Shown one piece after another: positions 58,859 through 64,000 of a DNA stretch of 64,000 nt. Source of the stretch: Moniliella sp. 'wahieum' (taxonomy: Eukaryota; Basidiomycota; Moniliellomycetes; Moniliellales; Moniliellaceae). The notes below the pieces were generated by a model. It was not told the DNA's origin, made no database searches, and saw only the letters and a list, made by a program, of their open reading frames with translations. The position numbers were made by a program, and so were the translations under genes. Positions within the stretch are counted from its first letter, which is position 1. Each line of letters starts with the position of its first letter. The stretch is taken from NCBI GenBank assembly GCA_003971905.1, contig RSEE01000013.1:620001-684000 (forward strand), given 5' to 3'.

Positions 58859-61800
58859 TCACGACGAGAGCGCATGGACCGTACGATCAAAGTCGGTAGC
58901 CCAGGCGGATGCTGCGGCCGGGTCAGGGGCCGAGAGGTAGTAGATAGATTTGTGGTCGCGCAGACGGTGTGTTGTCCTGTACGACCATCTGGGCGGGGGA
59001 GATGAGGTCGATGAGTGCGCGGAGGGTAGGCGTACTGGCCGAGGGGGAGAAAGGGTCGTCCGGGGCAGAAGGAATGGGCGCCAAGATGGTTGATGGGGAG
59101 GTAGATGGGGAAGTAGAGGAGGAGATGGACTTGGTCTTGGAATTGAATTTGGAGTTGGAGTTGGAGTTGGAGTTGGAGTTGGAGTTGGAATTGGGGTGGG
59201 CAGCGGGAGGGTGTGCGTGGCCCGTGCCAAGTGGGAGGAGGAGAACGAGAACGTCAGAGCAGAGTACAAGGTGACGTGGGCCGTGACTTCCTCTTGCTCC
59301 AACACATCCACCTTGATAGGTTCCTGGGATGGGCTTATCTGCCCCTGCCCCTGCCCCTGCCCCTGCCCTGCCCTGCCCCATCGCCTGAGGCAGAGCCGGA
59401 GGCCGCACGTACGTCTGGCCCGACCGAACAATCCGGCGGAGGAGGAGGCGCCCATCACGGACCAAGCGGCGGTGAGGCTGGACGAGGACACTCAATCGAC
59501 CATGGAGGTAAAGACCACCTAACCTTCTTGCCATGCGCACAAGCGGCGTTCGAGTTCAGCTTGACGTTTCGCCTCGTTCATGCCATTTGCCATACGGAGG
59601 ATGGAGGCCAAAGCGGCGAGGACAGCGTGGGCCGGCTGACCCTCGTCCGTCATCTCAGGCGGGATGGACCGTAGCAGTCCCTCAAGCATGAGGCGGTTAG
59701 CGCGGGATACGCTGTACAGGCAAGAGGAGGTAACTGTCCAGACCGAGCGAGGCGTGCGCGGGTCCAGCTGCGCTCGTTTGAGTAACTTGTGAATCGCCTT
59801 GCGCTGGGTGAGCGGGACCTCGGTCTCAGCCCAGGCCAAGGGGGCTGAAGAGCCAGTACTAGAACCAGGACCTGGGATGGGCGTGCCGCCGCCCGGGCTG
59901 GGACCGAGACTGCGCTTACGCAGCGTGCCCTTCGCTGCGAGGTAGATTTGGACTTGAGCGTGTCCATGCCGCTAGGGACGGGCTGGTACCAGAGAGCTAC
60001 GATCCGCTGCGCTTCGTCGCAGTGGTTGATAAAACGTAGCGTACATGCGGAGGAAGGCGGCATGGTCAACAAACACCTTGGCCGCTGCAATGGCCGCTTC
60101 CAACGACCCGTCCTCCTCTGATTCGGACGACGCGAGCAGAGGCGCAACGGCATGCTGCAAGGCGGGCAGGAACCCTTCCTGGTGAAAGTGAAGCAACGAC
60201 TCGACATTGCCAAATACGGTGCGCATCTGCGCTTGCGGTACGGGCGACTTGTCCCCCTGGAGCGGGTGAGGTAAACGTCGACCAAGGCCTGGAGGCCCTT
60301 GACGTAGGACACTTCAGAGCTCAACAGTTCAATCAAGATCTTCGTCGTCGTTGACCATCGGCCTTGGCCAAGGAGTACATGGGCCACATGCGCCGCCACC
60401 TCCGGTCCGTTGGCCATCATTGCAGGCCCCAAGCCCGTTACTGGGATCGCGCCCTGGGCAGCCACGTCGTGCGCACCGGGCAAAGAGGGTCGCGGGACAA
60501 GCACGGTGCCAACCTCGTCTCGAGCGAGGGGGAAAAATGTCTGGGCCAAGTGGGGTCGTGAGGCCTGCGGGAACCCGGGGCACTACTGGGCGAAGTTAAT
60601 GGGCAACCTAAATCCTCCAGGTCCCGGAGGTAACGCATCAAACCCTGCAATTTGAGTTGGTGGTCCTCCCTTCTTCGCAGGGCAACCTCCTGCGCTTCGT
60701 CCGAGGTGTGAGCTGCTGCAGGGCAGTTGCGAGCAGACTCAAATCGGGCAGGCTCGTGCGGCGGTCCGAGGCAGGACAGGGCACACTGTCGTACATTGGA
60801 CCCGAAACCACCCGATGACGCGAAGGCGTAGGCGAGAGCTGCGGGGGCGACATGCCCAGTTCCGAGCCGGACGTTACCCCGCCCGACAGAGTCTCCACCA
60901 TCGAGCCATCGGTATCGGCATGAGGGCGGGGCGAAGAGGCTGCTGGGCCGCCTGAGTTTGGCGGTAAATCGTCGTCCAATTGTATCTTTCGTGTGGTGCG
61001 GTTTCTCGGCCGCAGGATGGATAGACCATTTGCGACTAGGCGGACCGAGCAACGGCGGCGTCGGCGTGGGACTCTTGGGGCGGGAGGGGATTGCGGCAGG
61101 CAAGGTGCGGCAAGGGTGCAGGTACCGGTGCCACCATAAGGACCCAGCGAGGGAGACGTTCCCATAGACCCGGCTGTTGTTCCTGGGCTGGATGCGAGCA
61201 GGGAGCCTTGGCACGAGGAGAGGGAAGGGTGGGAGGAGGAAGTGCGGGCCGAGGAGAGGATGACCGATGATCGACGGGAGAGGGGCGGTGCGGATTCCAT
61301 CACGGGGATCAGCATGTCCATCCACGGCTCGAGGAAAGGGTTGCCCTGCATGCGCAGAAGGGAGAGACGGGGGAGCTTGTACAGCCAGAGCGGGGGCTGG
61401 GTCAGGCTATTGTTGGCCAAACGGAGCGAAGAAAGATGGGGCAAGGAAGCCAGAGACCAGGGATCTGCGTCGCGCCCGTATCGTCCCAGATCAAGGTTCG
61501 CAAACTGGTCAGCTGACCGATCCAGGAGGGCGGGGTGCCGAGTGGGTTGCCCGAGACGCGGAGCTCGCGGAGCGAAGTGCACAGAGCAAGGCTGCTGGGC
61601 AACCGGGACATAAGACAGTCACTGACATCGAGGGTCAGCAGGTGACTGGCCATGGTAGGCAGCACCACGTCCAGCAACTCCTCTAGTCGCGCATCGTGGG
61701 TTCCAGGGATATGCATGTGCTGTACCGGGCCATCGCGTGCGGTGCTGGCCAGGGCGACCGCCACATCGCGCACCGACTTGCCCTCGAGATGCAACGTGCC

Positions 61801-62560
61801 CGCGCCTGGGGGCAGGCGGAGGGCTGTGCGGATGGGGGCGACGACGGGGGAAGGTGGTCGGGGCTGGGAAGGGCATTGGGGTTCCTCGGGTCGTGCTGGG
61901 CTTGATCGGGCTGGGCGTGATCGGGAGGCTCGAGCGTCATGCTCTCGTTGCTCTGCTCCGACTCGTTTCGGGAAGGCACCCGCCGCTCGGAATCCGTCTC
62001 GTCTGCCTCGTCGTCAGCGACCATGTCGAGGGCAGATTTGCTCTCGGCCTCGTCGTCAGCGACCATGTCGAGGCCACAAGGGGGGGGCTCGCACCGAGCC
62101 AGCTCGGGCAGGGGCGGGCGCTCGAGGTCGAGCGAGGGCTGTGTGGCAGAGGTGGCGGTACTGCGTACAGTCCAGATGGAGGCGGGAGGCGCGTGTGGAG
62201 GAGCTGTAGCGGTTGGAGCCGCTGGGGCGAGGCGAGGCGTCGGTGGTGCGTGGCTCGGGGGGCAGCGGGGCGGGGCGTACATGAACGCACGCGGGTCGGT
62301 GGGCGCCGGCAGCGAGGTGCGCACGGCCGAGGAGGGAGACCGAGGCTCGCGGGGGACGGGGATGGGGGACAGGCGGCGGGCGAGCGGGGCGAGCAGGGCG
62401 AGCGGGGCGAGGGGGCGCGCGGGGGCGGGGCGGGCGCAGAGGCACAAGGGTGGTCCTGGGCAGGCAGGCGGGGAGACGAGGGGGCAGTGGCGGCCGAGTG
62501 GAAGGACTGGTTGCTGGCGGTGGACGTGGGCCCCAGGGGAAAGAGGACAGAGGAGGCCAT
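58859..62560 (-). CDS. LRR-containing RhoGEF (DH-PH) protein
   Basis: Predicted exchange factor for a Rho/Cdc42-type GTPase, acting in polarity at the plasma membrane. N-terminus: long Pro/Ser/Ala-rich region, with a duplicated DMVADDEA motif (about 61985-62070). Leucine-rich repeats follow: LLTLDVSDCLMSRLPSSLAL, LRELRVSGNPLGTPPSWIG, LPHLSSLRLANNSLTQPP and LPRLSLLRMQGNPFLEPW. A disordered linker comes next (61320-60750). The DH domain has LIELLSSEVSYVKGLQALVD (CR1), FGNVESLLHFHQEGFLPAL, VDHAAFLRMYATF, and near its end NRLMLEGLLRSIPPE and MANGMNEAKRQAEL. A PH domain follows: LVQPHRRLVRDGRLLLRRIV, a strand with LYSDVLVLLLPLG, and the last helix DPAAASAWATDFDRTVHALS. The stop is at 58859-58861. 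Many frame breaks occur. The start at 62560 is provisional; the frame stays open to an ATG at 62998. Confidence 0.86.
59146..59191. repeat. (GAGTTG)n hexanucleotide repeat inside the RhoGEF PH region
   Basis: Seven to eight GAGTTG units, read on the minus strand as an Asn-Ser repeat that forms a loop insertion within the PH domain between two core strands. Confidence 0.85.
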
Positions 62561-62998
62561 GGCGAGGGCGGGGTGGCGGGGGGTGGTGGGCAGAGGAGGG
62601 GCGATGGAGGGGGCGGGCAGGGCAGGGGAAGGTGAAGGTGCGGCTGGGCGGGAAGCGTGCCGACGCAAGGGAGGCGTGCTAGCAGCTGCAGGTACCGGCT
62701 GGGCTGCCTGCCCACGTACCCGCGCCTTGTCTCTGCTGGGTTTTTTTCCGGGTGGCCCTGTGCGGCTGGGCTGCGGTGTGCGATACGCGTGATGCGTGAC
62801 CCGCTGCGGCTGCCGCACACCGGCGGGGTGCGTGCGCTGGGCAGCGCCCTGGGGCACCTGTCTTGGGCGGCGTGAAACGGGGGTGAGCGTCACGCGTGGG
62901 GCGGCGACGGAGACAGCAACACGGGCGCCGTGCGGGGCTGATAAAGCGCCGCCGCGTTTGCGCTTGGCTGGGCTGCGGGCGTGCATGTCACATGTCAT

Positions 62999-64000
62999 GC
63001 ATCATGTCCGGGGCTGCTTGCAGGCGGGGGGCAGGGGGCGGGCGAGTCATGTGGTGGCTGCTATCGGCCGCCGCACAGGGGCAGTGCGCGTGCTGCGCCC
63101 TGGATGCCCCCGTGCAACGCTCAGGCACAGGCACTGGGGTGCGGTGCAGCTGTCCCGTGCGGTGCCACCCGCACCCCCAGCAGGGGCGTGCTCAGAGCCA
63201 CATGCTGTCGGCAGACGCTGCCCCCCTGCGGCCCCACTTGCGGCGCCACTACCGCTGCGGCTGCCCTGACGCCTGGCTGGCCCAAACCCCCACTCGCCAC
63301 TACCGCATGGGCATGTGCCCGCACACGTGGCCCCTCTCGTTCCCAGCCCCACGCCTCATCGCCTCATCGCCTCATCCACCCCCACCAGCGCCCTCTCCCC
63401 CGCTCGCTCGCCCCTCCGTGCTCTGACGTGTGACATGTGACATGTGATCCATTGATTCGCAACGGCGACACAATGCCATTTTCCACATTCAGATCTGGTA
63501 TCTAATCTGCATCTTCTGCATGGCCGTGGCCATGCTTTCCAGCAAAAGCTTGATCCTTGAATTTGAAATTTGATCCGCTCGCCCTCTGCATCATCCATCC
63601 ATCACCGGTCACCCGCCTCTCCATCGCAGGCAGGAGGCCAGCGCCCCAGTAATGACTGTGAGTTACCGAGTATGCCAAGAGCACGACGCTCTTCGAAGAA
63701 CTCGCTGAGTAGCCAGCGTAGTCAACTGACGTGCCTCTGCTACCATGCTACCCCATCCTGCCCGCGCCCTGTGTACTTGTCCCGCACCCACATGGCCTTG
63801 CCCACCGAGAGGGGGAAGAGAGAGGGAGAGAGGAGGAAAGACCCCGCAGTGAAAGTTTTCGGGGGCAACGTGGCGTGCTCTGCGTGAGTGTTGCGCCACA
63901 AAAAACACCTACGTGACAATGGCATCTGAATTCTGAATCGCAAGTGGCAATATTGCAATGTTTGCGCTTAGCAGCCATGTGGCCGATGGCAGAGGCATAC
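62999..64000. other. GC-rich flank upstream of the RhoGEF gene
   Basis: No supported gene. GC-rich and Cys/Pro-biased ORFs on all frames (62900-63430) look like compositional artefacts. GTGACATGTGACATGTGAT (63427-63445) is a further copy of the dispersed CACATGT words. The last 400 bases (63600-64000) are less GC-rich and could belong to a gene beyond the window. Confidence 0.45.

Noticed and set aside
58250..59005. 251-residue Gly/Lys/Glu-rich ORF and its antisense Pro/Phe/Ser ORFs
   Set aside because: Produced by the GGGGAAA purine tract, which is open in several frames at once.
61737..62792. 351-residue Gly/Arg-rich plus-strand ORF
   Set aside because: Antisense of the proline-rich RhoGEF N-terminus; composition only, no motif.
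1..64000. CRISPR array, prokaryotic operon, biosynthetic cluster or other novel defence-type system
   Set aside because: The window is fungal; repeats present are minisatellites and LTRs, and neighbouring genes are unrelated housekeeping functions.

Overview
The window is nuclear DNA of a fungus, most likely a basidiomycete and probably of the Ustilaginomycotina type. Evidence: GC-rich coding DNA, short GTRNGT...YAG introns inside conserved genes, intron-bearing tRNA genes, and a typical gene set (Ypt3/Rab11, cki1-type casein kinase, Brc1/Rtt107-like BRCT protein, Sfi1, Ilv6, Luc7, a PWWP+LEDGF-type protein and an LRR-DH-PH RhoGEF). The species cannot be named from sequence alone.

Layout. 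0.6-5.1 kb: three minus-strand genes (PWWP protein, RPL39, zinc alcohol dehydrogenase). 5.1-12.9 kb: a gene desert rich in short palindromic words. 13.0-24.6 kb: secreted exo-beta-1,3-glucanase, an unrecognised gene, a low-complexity membrane-protein gene, a multi-BRCT protein (minus), a Ubc8-like E2 and Rab11. 25.4-26.8 kb: beta-tubulin. 27.0-34.7 kb: an AT-richer island with an inverted pair of LTR-like repeats, a gag-like remnant, a perfect solo LTR with 5-bp target duplication and a tRNA-Gln gene. 34.7-37.8 kb: poorly resolved, perhaps one unrecognised membrane-protein gene. 37.8-48.5 kb: casein kinase I, an FCP1-homology protein, an MFS transporter, RPS14 and tRNA-Ala. 48.7-62.6 kb: Sfi1, LUC7, ILV6, an unrecognised protein with an RS-like tail, and the RhoGEF.

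The genes are mainly housekeeping and unrelated in pathway. LUC7/ILV6 and BRCT protein/Ubc8 are divergent pairs; Sfi1/LUC7 and the RS-tail gene/RhoGEF are convergent pairs. There is no sign of a biosynthetic cluster, CRISPR array or prokaryotic mobile element.

An overriding feature is that almost every conserved gene is interrupted by one or more 1-base frame breaks, often in homopolymers, while the encoded residues stay conserved on both sides. This looks like uncorrected consensus error of the assembly rather than gene decay. Gene spans below therefore run from start to stop through such breaks, and no corrected sequence is given.
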